This document shows, piece by piece, positions 1 through 8,156 of a DNA stretch of 64,000 bases. Location of the stretch: contig NZ_JAIVKI010000019.1 in assembly GCF_020524905.1 (NCBI RefSeq), positions 1 to 64,000 on the forward strand, written 5' to 3'. The position numbers and the translations under genes were made by a program. Positions within the stretch are counted from its first letter, which is position 1; each line of letters starts with the position of its first letter. Source of the DNA: Microbulbifer variabilis (GTDB lineage: Bacteria; Pseudomonadota; Gammaproteobacteria; Pseudomonadales; Cellvibrionaceae). The notes under the pieces are model-generated. The model searched no databases and was not told where the DNA came from. It saw only the letters and a list, made by a program, of their open reading frames with translations.

Positions 1-102
1 CGTGTTCATAACCGCGATCTTGCCAAACCATTTAAATGGACAAAGAGCGCCGACACGATACTGGCTTCAGTGCAGCGAGCCAAAAATGTGTCACCTAATT
101 AA
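1..102 (+). pseudogene. IS630-family transposase, C-terminal fragment cut by the window edge
   Basis: Frame 1 is open from the first base to a TAA at 100-102. It reads an IS630-type DDE transposase tail (LAKPFKWTKSADTIL, then about 15 residues), the typical 'KPF-W-TKTAD-IL' ending of this family. The 5' part lies outside the window, so I cannot tell whether the element is complete. The helicase reading frame directly downstream is open from base 103 in the same phase. That suggests the insertion sequence ends here and truncates that gene. Family assignment rests only on the tail motif. Confidence 0.6.
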
Positions 103-162
103 CCGCATGGTCCACTAGGGGACCGTGTTGGCCATTTCCCGCGAAGTGATAGTGAGCCGGAG

Positions 163-2091
163 ATGTTGCCAGGCCTTCTAAGTGAGACTCAAGAGAGGGC
201 GTTGCGAAATGCTGCGAATTTACCATTGAGTCTTATTTCCGGACCACCAGGTACAGGCAAGAGTTTTACCATCGCGGCAATGGCGATTGATCAAATGCTG
301 CATGGCAATACTGTTCTGGTTGTCTCTAAAACCTCTCAGGCAATAAATGTTGCGCGGCAAAAATTGCGTGAGACCTACGGTTTGCAAGAAGGTTATGTGC
401 ACACGGGGGAGCAGGGTTTTGTCCGCAGTTTGAAATCCCATTTGGACTCGCTACTCAAAGAGGGTGTTGCAGCTCCCGATGTGAGCGTTGCCAAATTAAA
501 GCGCCGCCTCAAGGCCACTTTAAAGTCTCTGAGAAAAGCTGAACGACGCTTTAGCAGGGCTTTAAAGACTGCACAAGTGCTAGGCCCCGGAGGTTTCGGC
601 ACTTGGGTGACGGCTTTTGGGGTGCGAATTTTTGGTCGGCGATTGGATACGGAAGCGCTTTGGGAGTTCCAAGAGACTATCGGGCATTTGCGAAAAAATT
701 TCGAGCAGCAAGCTTCTCGATATATTAATGCCTATCGTAAAGAGACTCTTTTGAGCCTTTTAGAGCGAGAAAGAAGGCATTTATCCCTTTTCAATCAGGC
801 TCTCAGGGCGAGGACCTCCAAAACCCAGGCAGAGCGTTTTGCCCAAACGAATATGCGGGTTGTTTTACAGGCCTATCCTATTTGGCTTACGACCCTGGAT
901 GAGCTCAATGAGATATTACCTCTTTCACCGGGCTTGTTTGATCTGGTTATCTTTGATGAATCTACCCAGTGTGATATCGCCAGTGCTCTGCCGGCCCTGT
1001 GCCGGGCAAATCGTGCGGTTGTGGTGGGCGATGGGAAGCAGTTGCGTCATGTATCCTTTTTATCAGCGCAACAGCAACAACGTTTGTGGGAGGGCTTGAA
1101 CGGTCCAGAAGAATTGCCGGTGGCGTTTAGTTACCGGGAGCAGTCCCTGCTGGATATTGTCTCTGACTCACTGGAAAGTCAGGAGGCGGTTACCCTGTTG
1201 GATGAGCATTACCGCAGCCAGCCAGAGCTTATCGCTTTTAGTAATCACGCTTTTTATGCCGATAGGCTGAAGGTGATGCAGGCCAGACCGGTAGCGTCCG
1301 GTGAAGGGGCTTTGGTTCTTCATTACCTGGAGGGGAAGCGATCAAAAAACGGCAGGAATCGGGTCGAAAAGGATTGGGTCATTGAGCAGCTGCGTGAGCA
1401 CATTAACTGCTTTGCCGAATCTCCTGTAAAGCCAACGGTTGGAGTCCTGTCTCCCTACAGGGAGCAGGCGGACTACCTCGCTTCTGAGGTAAGCAGGGCT
1501 TTTCCAGTAGATGTACTGCGTCGCTTTTCTGTATTAGTTGCAACGCCTTATGGTTTTCAGGGAGAAGAGCGGGATCTTATGCTCTTGTCTTTTGCGGCAG
1601 ATAATCAGTCCCTGCGTGCGGCGACTTATCTCAATCGTGCCGATATGTTTAATGTGGCGGTAACCCGGGCCAAGGAGCGGCAGTTGGTGGCTTATTCCAT
1701 TAGTCCTGAGTCCCTGCCACCTGAGCATTTGTTGCGCCGCTATATCGAATTTGGCCATGGGGCAGGCACCAGCAATCAACAAAAAGTATTCCCCTGTGAG
1801 TTTGCCGGAGAGGTGAGTGTATGCTTGCAGCGGGCGCAGATCAGGCATTGGGTCGCATTCCCCATTGCCGGCCAGCGTGTTGATGTGGTTTGTGAATACC
1901 GTGGACGAATCCTGGGGGTGGATTTGATTGGTTACCCGGGAGAATATCGGCAGCACTTTACTACCCAGACTTACAAGGTGTTGCACCGAGCGGGGGTAAG
2001 AGTGTTGCCTTTGCCCTATATCAGTTGGGTGCGTGACCGAGATGACTGCCTAAGGCGTATTCTTGAGGTACTGAAGCAGGGGTCACAATAG
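163..2091 (+). CDS. Superfamily 1 (Upf1/RecD-like) DNA/RNA helicase with C-terminal nuclease-like domain, probably N-terminally truncated
   Basis: ATP-dependent SF1 helicase. Visible motifs: Walker A GPPGTGKS (residues 27-34), Walker B with DES near residue 264, a motif III-like VVVGDGKQL, LDEHYRSQPELIAF, motif V-like TPYGFQGEERDLMLLS and motif VI NVAVTRAKER near 500. The last ~90 residues (VDVVCEYRGRILGVDLIG and after) resemble the restriction-endonuclease-like (VSR/DUF559 type) tail common on these helicases. Only 26 residues precede Walker A, whereas relatives usually carry a long N-terminal region. The frame is also open back to an IS630 transposase end at 102. I therefore infer 5' truncation by an insertion sequence. 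No convincing Shine-Dalgarno precedes the ATG at 163, so expression is doubtful. Confidence 0.8.
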   Translation: MLPGLLSETQERALRNAANLPLSLISGPPGTGKSFTIAAMAIDQMLHGNTVLVVSKTSQAINVARQKLRETYGLQEGYVHTGEQGFVRSLKSHLDSLLKEGVAAPDVSVAKLKRRLKATLKSLRKAERRFSRALKTAQVLGPGGFGTWVTAFGVRIFGRRLDTEALWEFQETIGHLRKNFEQQASRYINAYRKETLLSLLERERRHLSLFNQALRARTSKTQAERFAQTNMRVVLQAYPIWLTTLDELNEILPLSPGLFDLVIFDESTQCDIASALPALCRANRAVVVGDGKQLRHVSFLSAQQQQRLWEGLNGPEELPVAFSYREQSLLDIVSDSLESQEAVTLLDEHYRSQPELIAFSNHAFYADRLKVMQARPVASGEGALVLHYLEGKRSKNGRNRVEKDWVIEQLREHINCFAESPVKPTVGVLSPYREQADYLASEVSRAFPVDVLRRFSVLVATPYGFQGEERDLMLLSFAADNQSLRAATYLNRADMFNVAVTRAKERQLVAYSISPESLPPEHLLRRYIEFGHGAGTSNQQKVFPCEFAGEVSVCLQRAQIRHWVAFPIAGQRVDVVCEYRGRILGVDLIGYPGEYRQHFTTQTYKVLHRAGVRVLPLPYISWVRDRDDCLRRILEVLKQGSQ

Positions 2092-2206
2092 CGGTTAATG
2101 CAGAGCGCTGCTATTAAGATCAAAGCAAGAGTGCTCGACAATGAAAGTTGCGCCGGGACTGCTAAGCTTTAAAGGAGTCCAGTATGCAGTTTCGTTGAGA
2201 GCGCCT

Positions 2207-2509
2207 ATGAAATGGTGGTTATTGATACCCTGCTTTTGGGCATCTGCCGTAGCAGCTGTCGATGTGATTTTTGTCGATGCCCAGCAGCAATATGGGGTGC
2301 GAAGCCCGACTCTGAGCTTTTGCCAGGCGCGTTTCTATGAGGAGGATGATGGGCGTCTTTACTGCAACTGGGCCGTCAATTTCCGCTATGCCTGCTTCGT
2401 CTGGTGGCCTACCAATAAGGTGATACCGGCCGGTGCAAAGCTCTCTGAGCCGGAGGTTGTCGGTAAGTGCGGCAATGGTGAACCGGTATATAAGCTCTAT
2501 CACTACTAG
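2207..2509 (+). CDS. Small secreted hypothetical protein
   Basis: No family recognised. The ORF opens at 2141, but the in-frame ATG at 2207 gives a clean signal peptide (MKWWLLIPCFWASAVAA, cleavage after AVAA), so I prefer it. The mature part is about 80 residues with four cysteines (CQARF, YCNWAV, ACFVWW, GKCGNG) that could form two disulfides in the periplasm, and many aromatic residues. A short in-frame-terminated ATG at 2184 with a good AAAGGAG site lies just upstream and might act as a coupling leader. The gene stands alone between the helicase and a convergent regulator-like gene. Confidence 0.5.
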   Translation: MKWWLLIPCFWASAVAAVDVIFVDAQQQYGVRSPTLSFCQARFYEEDDGRLYCNWAVNFRYACFVWWPTNKVIPAGAKLSEPEVVGKCGNGEPVYKLYHY

Positions 2510-2596
2510 CTATCTGGCAGGCCCTTGCCGCTAAAGTGGATAGCATCGGTATACCAGTTCAGTGATCCACCAGTTGGTACTCCACGAGAGGGCGTG

Positions 2597-2911
2597 TTAG
2601 CTTCTCTCTTGCTCGGTATTGAGTCCTTGATCTTGCAGTTCTCGCGCTTGCTTGAGGATTTCAGGCATAGCGCTGTCTTCCACCGATAATGCATCGATGA
2701 TGGCCGCTAGCAGATCCGCCGAAAACATGCACTTGCTCACCTTGCTGCGCAGGTTTTCTGTGGTCATTGAAATTCCTCTTTCGGCCAGGGCCTGGGCGAG
2801 ATCCCCGTAACGCATACCCCGCAAAGCCATTGAGGCGCGTACATAGCGAGCGATGGCCTGCTTGTACGGAGCCAGTGCTTGATGATTGCTGAGGCTTTGC
2901 TTGTGGTCCAT
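2597..2911 (-). CDS. DUF6471-like small helix-turn-helix protein
   Basis: 104 residues from the ATG at 2911; the longer upstream extension reads as non-coding. The core (YKQAIARYVRASMALRGMR, YGDLAQALAERG, TTENLRSKVSKCMFSADLL) matches the DUF6471 pattern, a small helix-turn-helix-like domain of unknown function found in many proteobacteria. It is divergent from the YjfI-YjfC operon and shares its 148-bp promoter region. Regulation of that operon is therefore possible but is only inference. The C-terminal 30 residues are charged and low in complexity. Confidence 0.6.
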   Translation of the reverse strand: MDHKQSLSNHQALAPYKQAIARYVRASMALRGMRYGDLAQALAERGISMTTENLRSKVSKCMFSADLLAAIIDALSVEDSAMPEILKQARELQDQGLNTEQERS

Positions 2912-2999
2912 GGGCTCTACTCCGTTACAGTTGATGTCACTTATGTGGTAAATACTATCCTTGTGTGTATTATTTGCAACATAAGTTTGAAATAAGTTA

Positions 3000-3027
3000 T
3001 TGACCGCCTTTTTTTTGATGCTATATT
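3000..3027 (+). promoter_or_regulatory. Sigma-70 promoter of the YjfI-to-YjfC operon
   Basis: TTGACC (3000-3005), 16-bp spacer containing a T-run, then TATATT (3022-3027). Transcription would start near 3034, about 26 nt before the yjfI-like ATG at 3060. Both boxes match the consensus at four or five of six positions. Confidence 0.55.
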
Positions 3028-3059
3028 TGTGACCAATATTCCACAGCGAGGGAGTCGAG

Positions 3060-3464
3060 ATGACCTGGAACCATGAGAATCTACGCCAGTTGGCGGAAAA
3101 CCACACCGGATGGGTGGTGGAGTCTGAGGGAGAGTGCCTCAGCATCTCCAACGATGAGGGAGTCGATGCATTCCTTTATGTCGGTGAGAAGCAGATTGTT
3201 GTTGAGAGCATTTTATTCCCCGTGAGTCAGGTGGCCGATGTGGTCGCCCTTAACGAGATGATTCTCCAGACTCATCAACTGGTTCCCCTGACGGCGATCG
3301 CTATCAAGATGATTGGCGGTGAGCGTTACTATGTCGCCTTCGGCGCGCTGTCTGTGTCCAGTAAGGACGAAGTGGTGATTGAAGAGGTTGAAACCCTGTT
3401 TTCCAATGTGGGTGACTTCCTGGATTTATATGCGGATCATTTTGAAATGGAGGGTGTAGCATGA
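3060..3464 (+). CDS. YjfI-like protein (DUF2170)
   Basis: 134-residue acidic cytosolic protein of the DUF2170 family, the family of E. coli YjfI. Biochemical role unknown. It is the first gene of a block that reproduces E. coli order yjfI-yjfJ-yjfK-yjfL-yjfM-yjfC, with a channel gene added after yjfJ. The start ATG at 3060 is preceded by a purine-rich AGCGAGGGAG site. The stop overlaps the next ATG by 4 nt (ATGA-type), so translation is probably coupled to the PspA-like gene. Identification rests on both sequence pattern and the preserved gene neighbourhood. Confidence 0.8.
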   Translation: MTWNHENLRQLAENHTGWVVESEGECLSISNDEGVDAFLYVGEKQIVVESILFPVSQVADVVALNEMILQTHQLVPLTAIAIKMIGGERYYVAFGALSVSSKDEVVIEEVETLFSNVGDFLDLYADHFEMEGVA

Positions 3465-4156
3465 GCCTGAGAAAAATCTGGACTGCCTTGAAAGGCGCTG
3501 TCAACGAAGGCACAGAAGCGGTTGCGGATAGCCAGTCTATTCGTATTCTCGATCAAGAGCTGCGGGAGGCAAAGGCCGAATTGAAAGCTTGTGATGAGAA
3601 CCTGACTAAGATCATGGCCAAGCGCAAGCTGGCTGAAAACAAAGTACAGTCGCTGAAAGCCGATATTGAGACTTACAGCACCCACGCAATCAACGCCAGT
3701 GAGAAAGGCGATGAGAGCCTGGCCCTGGAGTGTGCAGAGCGCGTTACCGAGCTGGAAGCCCAGCTCGAAACAGAACAGAGCCTGCTGGAAGGCTTCTTCA
3801 ATTCCGAGCGCTCTTTGAAGGGAAATATTTCCAAGGCGAAAATCAATGTGCGCCGCATGGAACAACAGATCGACCAGATCAAGGCCACAGAGTCAGTTCA
3901 AAAGGCCCAGGTAGCGGTTTCCTCCCGCCATATGGGTGCTAACAGCAAAATCAAAACGGCTCTGGACAGTCTCGACCGCATTAAGAGCAAGCAGCAGGAG
4001 CGCGCCGCGGAGCTGGAAGCTGCAGAAGAGCTGGCGAGTGAAGAAAGCGGTTCCAGCCTGGATGCCAAGCTGAAGGCGGCGGGTATCAAACCCGGTGGCC
4101 AGGTCAGCGGCAGTGACAAGCTGGCTCAGTTACTGGCGAGCCGTCAAAAGGCTTGA
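3461..4156 (+). CDS. PspA/IM30 family protein (YjfJ-like)
   Basis: 231 residues, nearly all helical coiled coil, as in phage-shock protein A/Vipp1 (ESCRT-III-like membrane-remodelling proteins). The N-terminal amphipathic helix (SLRKIWTALKGAVNEGTEAV) is the expected membrane anchor. Long heptad-rich stretches follow (about residues 30-190), then a Gly/Ser-rich tail. It probably binds the inner face of the cytoplasmic membrane and protects it under stress. The upstream gene overlaps it by 4 nt. A strong hairpin with a T-run lies 22 nt after the stop, so part of the transcripts likely end here. Confidence 0.85.
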   Translation: MSLRKIWTALKGAVNEGTEAVADSQSIRILDQELREAKAELKACDENLTKIMAKRKLAENKVQSLKADIETYSTHAINASEKGDESLALECAERVTELEAQLETEQSLLEGFFNSERSLKGNISKAKINVRRMEQQIDQIKATESVQKAQVAVSSRHMGANSKIKTALDSLDRIKSKQQERAAELEAAEELASEESGSSLDAKLKAAGIKPGGQVSGSDKLAQLLASRQKA

Positions 4157-4160
4157 TCCA

Positions 4161-5234
4161 GTGCTACTTTATCGAGTGCGACGCCTTCTGGCGTCGCTTT
4201 TTGTTAAAGCCAACACTGCAGCCATTCTTATCGGTGTCCTGGGTTATGTAATGGGTAGCTACCTGCTGCTCAGTGCCGCTGGAGAGAGTGAAATTGTCGA
4301 TCCGACCAATTTTTTCTATTGGTTGGTCGTTACGGCATCCACTGTAGGCTACGGCGATTTCTCGCCGGTAACATCCGCCGGTAAAGTGGTAGTGGCAACC
4401 TGGGTGATCCCCTTTGGTTTGAGTTTGTTCGCCATGGTGTTAACCAAGGCGGGCTTTTTTATTTCGGAGTTTGTTCACAGAGGAAAGAGGGGGTTGCGTA
4501 TGACAAATCGTGAAGATCACACAGTCATCATCGGCTGGAATGGAACCAGAACCCTTCGCTTGATAGAGTTATTGCTGTCGAAGACGAATGGCACAGCAAC
4601 AGAGATAGTGCTTTGTGTAGAAGCTGATATCGAAAACCCGATGCCCGGTAAAATTGATTTTGTCCGGGTGGAATCTTTTTCGCATCTCGAGAGTATGCAG
4701 CGCGCCGCAATTGCGGATGCCGCGCGAATTATTATTGATAACCCCCTGGATGATGTAACGCTCACCACTGCCCTGTTCTGTGATAAACACAGCCCTGATA
4801 GCCATAAAACAGCCTATTTTCAGGATGAAAATGTCGGTGAGTTGTTGCGCTCACACTGCCCCAACATTGAATGTATTCCCTCGGTAGCGGTGGAATTGTT
4901 GGCTAAATCCTCCCTAGACCCTGGTTCTGCCAGGCTGCACCGGCAACTGCTGGATAGCACTTATGGAATGACTCAGTACAGTATTGAGTATCATGGTGAG
5001 CCGTCGCTGCCATTTTCTGCCTTATTCGATCACTTCAAAAAGAACTTATCTGCAACCTTGATTGCTGTGCGTCGTCAAGGGGCCGTAAAAATTGATGTAA
5101 ACCCCGCGTTAACCGATGAGGTTAACAGGGGGGATATGCTCTATTACATTTCAGCCAAGCGGCTAACCGAAAAACGCTGCTTCGATATAAAAATGAGTGA
5201 AGGAGAGGGGGTAGGCACATGTTTACCAAGCTGA
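4161..5234 (+). CDS. Two-TM potassium channel with RCK/TrkA-N domain
   Basis: Ion channel subunit of the inner membrane. TM1 is about residues 17-37, the selectivity filter TVGYGD about 61-66, and TM2 about 75-98. A Rossmann-like RCK/TrkA-N domain then starts near residue 118 (HTVIIGWNGTRTLRLIELL), where a ligand such as NAD or a nucleotide would gate the pore. The frame is open from a GTG at 4095 inside the previous gene. GTG 4161 or GTG 4176 leaves a sensible N-terminus, and I chose 4161 (AAAGG 9 nt upstream). No in-frame ATG exists before TM1. The E. coli yjf block lacks this gene, so it is an addition here. The 3' end overlaps the next gene by 16 nt. Confidence 0.8.
   Translation: MLLYRVRRLLASLFVKANTAAILIGVLGYVMGSYLLLSAAGESEIVDPTNFFYWLVVTASTVGYGDFSPVTSAGKVVVATWVIPFGLSLFAMVLTKAGFFISEFVHRGKRGLRMTNREDHTVIIGWNGTRTLRLIELLLSKTNGTATEIVLCVEADIENPMPGKIDFVRVESFSHLESMQRAAIADAARIIIDNPLDDVTLTTALFCDKHSPDSHKTAYFQDENVGELLRSHCPNIECIPSVAVELLAKSSLDPGSARLHRQLLDSTYGMTQYSIEYHGEPSLPFSALFDHFKKNLSATLIAVRRQGAVKIDVNPALTDEVNRGDMLYYISAKRLTEKRCFDIKMSEGEGVGTCLPS
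4178..4205 (+). terminator. Intrinsic terminator/attenuator inside the channel gene's first codons
   Basis: Perfect 8-bp stem GCGACGCC (4178-4185), TTCT loop, GGCGTCGC (4190-4197), then TTTTTGTT. It sits 21 nt after the yjfJ-like stop, yet within the reading frame needed for the channel's first transmembrane helix. It could therefore work as an attenuator that lowers channel expression relative to the PspA-like protein. Confidence 0.75.
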
Positions 5235-5872
5235 TCGATAAACTGAAAGGAAAAGAAATTCCAAAGGTGAAGACGCCGGAGATTATGGGGTTGCGGCTTG
5301 GCGCAAGCTTTGAACTGGACCCATTGGCAATTCGCCTGATTCTGGATGAGCTCACCATAGAATCCTGCTCCCCCACACAGATTATCAAGGCCGCAGGCAT
5401 CGTAGAACTCGATGGAGCCTGGGTATATCGATTTTATACCGATGACGATGCCTGGCTGCAAGTCGTGACTGAGGGGGGGCAAAGTGATGAGCATGTAGTG
5501 GACGTCAAGCTGTTTCACTTTTACGATACCCTCGATGTTGCCAATCAGCAGGCTTGGGACAGACTCCTTAAGCAGGAAATCGGTGCGGCCAATTATCAGC
5601 TGCAGGACCGTAGCTATAACAGAGTTTGGACAGCCACTGGTGACTATCACAATCCGGTGCATATGGCCGAGAAGACTTATGATGAGGATGGGGATTATTC
5701 CCTCACCGATCAATTCACCATGCTTTTTGAGCGTGACTTGTCCGATCAGCGTACCGAATCCCTGTTCCTTTCGGCGGAAGAGAAAGAAGAAGACGCGGGT
5801 TACTTAAGTCGTAGCCTGGTGATCAGCACCGGTATAACTTTGACACCATCACAGTTGACTATACACGGATAA
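5219..5872 (+). CDS. YjfK-like protein (DUF2491)
   Basis: 217-residue soluble protein of the DUF2491 family (E. coli YjfK), function unknown. No signal peptide or membrane segment. It begins MFTKLIDKLKGKEIPKVKTP with a strong AAGGAGAGGGGG site 7-15 nt before the ATG, and overlaps the channel gene's end by 16 nt. Position in the block, between the channel/YjfJ and the DUF350 membrane protein, matches E. coli yjfJ-yjfK-yjfL. A role in the same envelope-stress complex is an inference from that conserved order. Confidence 0.8.
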   Translation: MFTKLIDKLKGKEIPKVKTPEIMGLRLGASFELDPLAIRLILDELTIESCSPTQIIKAAGIVELDGAWVYRFYTDDDAWLQVVTEGGQSDEHVVDVKLFHFYDTLDVANQQAWDRLLKQEIGAANYQLQDRSYNRVWTATGDYHNPVHMAEKTYDEDGDYSLTDQFTMLFERDLSDQRTESLFLSAEEKEEDAGYLSRSLVISTGITLTPSQLTIHG

Positions 5873-5887
5873 TAAGGAGATGTATTA

Positions 5888-6304
5888 ATGGACCAGCCCT
5901 ACGATTTAATGACTGGTATCCTCCACTTTGCGGCCTATTTTGGCCTGTCACTGGTTTTTTTAATCGCGTTTAAATTTCTTTACGCTCTGGTGACCCCTCA
6001 CGATGAATGGAAGTTGATCCGTGAGGACAAAAACGCAGCGGCTGCCATCGGTTTTGGCGGTGCGGTACTGGGGTTTGCCATTGCAGTCGGCGGTGCGGCC
6101 AGTAACTCTGTTTCTCTCATTGATTTTGCCACTTGGGCAGTTGTTGCCTTAATTGCTCAGCTTATTGCTTTTGCGATTATTCGTTTTGGCTTTATGCCGA
6201 GTATTGTTGAGCGTATTGAAGATGGTGAAGTTAGCGCGGGTATTATGTTGGCTGCTACCACCATTTCTGTTGGTGTCCTCAACGCGGCTTGTATGAGCTA
6301 TTAA
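5888..6304 (+). CDS. YjfL-like DUF350 inner-membrane protein
   Basis: 138 residues with four predicted membrane segments (about 10-32, 50-72, 80-102, 115-135) separated by short loops, the usual DUF350 layout. The segments are rich in Gly and Ala (GFGGAVLGFAIAVGGAASNS). DUF350 proteins occur as partners of PspA-like proteins and the YjfM/YjfC pair; their activity is unknown. A clear AAGGAG site lies 8 nt before the ATG. It is separated from the upstream gene by 15 nt and from the downstream gene by 12 nt. Confidence 0.85.
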   Translation: MDQPYDLMTGILHFAAYFGLSLVFLIAFKFLYALVTPHDEWKLIREDKNAAAAIGFGGAVLGFAIAVGGAASNSVSLIDFATWAVVALIAQLIAFAIIRFGFMPSIVERIEDGEVSAGIMLAATTISVGVLNAACMSY

Positions 6305-6316
6305 GCGGAGGTGAGG

Positions 6317-6940
6317 ATGAAGCGTAGTAAAAATATTAACCTTGCGCGGATGCGTAAGGGCAGGGGAGCAAGTTTTGTTTTGCGCCCTTTGGCCATGGGT
6401 ATCACTGTTGCTCTAATGGGTTGCTCTTCCGATGAAGAGGTTAAGGTGGTTTCCTCTGTCGAGGACTGTGTAAATAATACACAGCTCGATAAGGCCCAAT
6501 GTGAAGCGGCCTATCAGAAGGCTCTGGCTGAAGCCGAACGTACCGGGCCCAAGTATGCCAGATTGTCCCAATGCGAGTCAGAATTTGGTAGTTGCCGTGA
6601 GAGTAGCGGTGGATTTTGGATGCCATTGATGACCGGCTTTATGGTCGCTTCCCTACTGAATGATAATGACCGACGCTATCACTCTTACGGTTATTACAAT
6701 CCAGTTTACCGCTATTCTGCTTCTGGTTCCCGCTATTACGATCGTTTGATGACCGCTGATGGTCAGGTTATCGGTCGTTACGGCAAAAGCTCCTATACCG
6801 TGAATAAGAGTGCGATGGACCCCAAGCCCAAGGTGACCAAGACGGTTTCCCGTGGAGGTTTTGGCGCAGTGGCCTCGGCCAAATCCAATTGGGGCGGTGG
6901 GCGTTCTAGTAGCGGCCGCTCTGGAAGCTGGGGGGGGTGA
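6317..6940 (+). CDS. YjfM/YgiB-like DUF1190 lipoprotein
   Basis: About 207 residues. A basic N-terminus (MKRSKNINLARMRKGRG) is followed by a hydrophobic stretch ending in a lipobox-like LMGC, so lipidation at Cys near residue 37 is likely. The middle contains six-cysteine DUF1190 sequence (EDCVNN, AQCEAAY, SQCESEFGSCRES), and the tail is Gly/Ser/Tyr rich. ATG 6317 is preferred over the in-frame GTG at 6311 because GGAGGTGAGG directly precedes it. It pairs with the ATP-grasp gene downstream, as ygiB pairs with ygiC and yjfM with yjfC in E. coli. Confidence 0.8.
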   Translation: MKRSKNINLARMRKGRGASFVLRPLAMGITVALMGCSSDEEVKVVSSVEDCVNNTQLDKAQCEAAYQKALAEAERTGPKYARLSQCESEFGSCRESSGGFWMPLMTGFMVASLLNDNDRRYHSYGYYNPVYRYSASGSRYYDRLMTADGQVIGRYGKSSYTVNKSAMDPKPKVTKTVSRGGFGAVASAKSNWGGGRSSSGRSGSWGG

Positions 6941-6943
6941 TTG

Positions 6944-8110
6944 GTGCTGAGGTTACCAATCAATGAGCGTCCGCACTGGAAAGAGCGGGCGCAAGAATTT
7001 GGTTTTCATTTCCACACTATGTATGGGGAACCCTACTGGGATGAAAGCGCCTTCTATCAGTTCTCTCTGGAGCAGATAGAGCAGGATATCGAGGATCCCA
7101 CCGAAGAAATCCATGCAATGTGTCTGGATGTTGTCGCTAGGGTGCTTGAGGATGAGACGCTGTTACGTCGCTTCCGCATACCGGAACAACACTGGGATTT
7201 TATCCGTGATTCCTGGAAAAACGGTGATCCCAGCCTTTATTCCCGACTGGATTTTGCCTACTCTGGGCAGGGCCCGGCCAAACTCTATGAGAATAATGCC
7301 GACACTCCCACCAGCTTATATGAAACAGGATTTTGGCAGTGGCTCTGGCTCCAGGACAATGTTGACAGGCGTGCACTGCCTCTGCAGTCCGACCAGTTCA
7401 ACAGCCTGCAGGAAAAGCTGGTTAACCGCTTTCGCGATTTACAATTTCTGACTCCTGGCCGCGAACTCCATTTTGCCTGCTGCAAAGATACCTTAGAGGA
7501 TCGCGGCACGGTGCAATATTTACAAGACTGTGCCAGTGAAGCCGGTATCACCAATCACTTTGTGTTTATCGAGGAGATTGGCTGCGATGCTGAGGGAGCT
7601 TTTACTGATTTAGATGATCAGGTAATAACTTGGATGTTTAAGCTATATCCTTGGGAGTTTATGTTCCGCGAAGAGTTTGGCTCTCTATTGGGTGGCAACA
7701 ATGTGCGTTGGTTAGAGCCTCCTTGGAAGGCGATATTATCGAATAAAGCACTTTTGCCCATGTTGTGGAAACTGTTTCCGGGCCATCCCAACTTGTTGCC
7801 CTCATTTTTTGAAGATGAGCTGGATAAGGCCGAGGGCTATTCGGAATTAGTTAAAAAACCTATTTTTTCCCGCGAGGGGGCTAATATTTCGATAGTGCGT
7901 GGAGGGGATGTGCATTCACTGTCTGATGGACCCTATGGAGAAGAGGGCTTTATCTACCAGGCTATGCATTCTTTGCCGAAGTTTGGACAAAATTTCACCC
8001 TAGTGGGCAGCTGGTTGGTTGATGATATGGCAGCGGGCATTTCAATTCGTGAGGATAGCAATCTTATAACTCAGGATATGAGTCGCTACCTTCCACATAT
8101 TATTCTTTAA
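6944..8110 (+). CDS. Glutathionylspermidine synthase-like ATP-grasp ligase (YgiC/YjfC family)
   Basis: 388 residues, full length for the YgiC/YjfC family, which is homologous to the synthetase half of glutathionylspermidine synthase (pre-ATP-grasp plus ATP-grasp). The family is thought to ligate an amine to a carboxylate, but its substrate is unknown. Seen here: RLDFAYSGQGPAKLYENNAD (pre-grasp), ETGFWQWLW, and KPIFSREGANISIV in the nucleotide-binding region. The start is ambiguous: TTG 6941 directly follows the previous stop, and GTG 6944 is next in frame. I chose GTG. It is the last gene of the block and a strong terminator follows its stop. Confidence 0.85.
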   Translation: MLRLPINERPHWKERAQEFGFHFHTMYGEPYWDESAFYQFSLEQIEQDIEDPTEEIHAMCLDVVARVLEDETLLRRFRIPEQHWDFIRDSWKNGDPSLYSRLDFAYSGQGPAKLYENNADTPTSLYETGFWQWLWLQDNVDRRALPLQSDQFNSLQEKLVNRFRDLQFLTPGRELHFACCKDTLEDRGTVQYLQDCASEAGITNHFVFIEEIGCDAEGAFTDLDDQVITWMFKLYPWEFMFREEFGSLLGGNNVRWLEPPWKAILSNKALLPMLWKLFPGHPNLLPSFFEDELDKAEGYSELVKKPIFSREGANISIVRGGDVHSLSDGPYGEEGFIYQAMHSLPKFGQNFTLVGSWLVDDMAAGISIREDSNLITQDMSRYLPHIIL

Positions 8111-8113
8111 TAG

Positions 8114-8141
8114 GCTTGCCAGAGAACCTCTGGCAAGCTTT
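8114..8141 (+). terminator. Terminator shared by the Yjf operon and the convergent kinase gene
   Basis: Perfect 11-bp inverted repeat GCTTGCCAGAG / CTCTGGCAAGC (8114-8124, 8128-8138) with an AAC loop and a short T-run. It lies 4 nt after one stop and 16 nt from the other, so it can serve both converging genes. Confidence 0.75.
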
Positions 8142-8156
8142 GCAGCCCTTCTGTTT

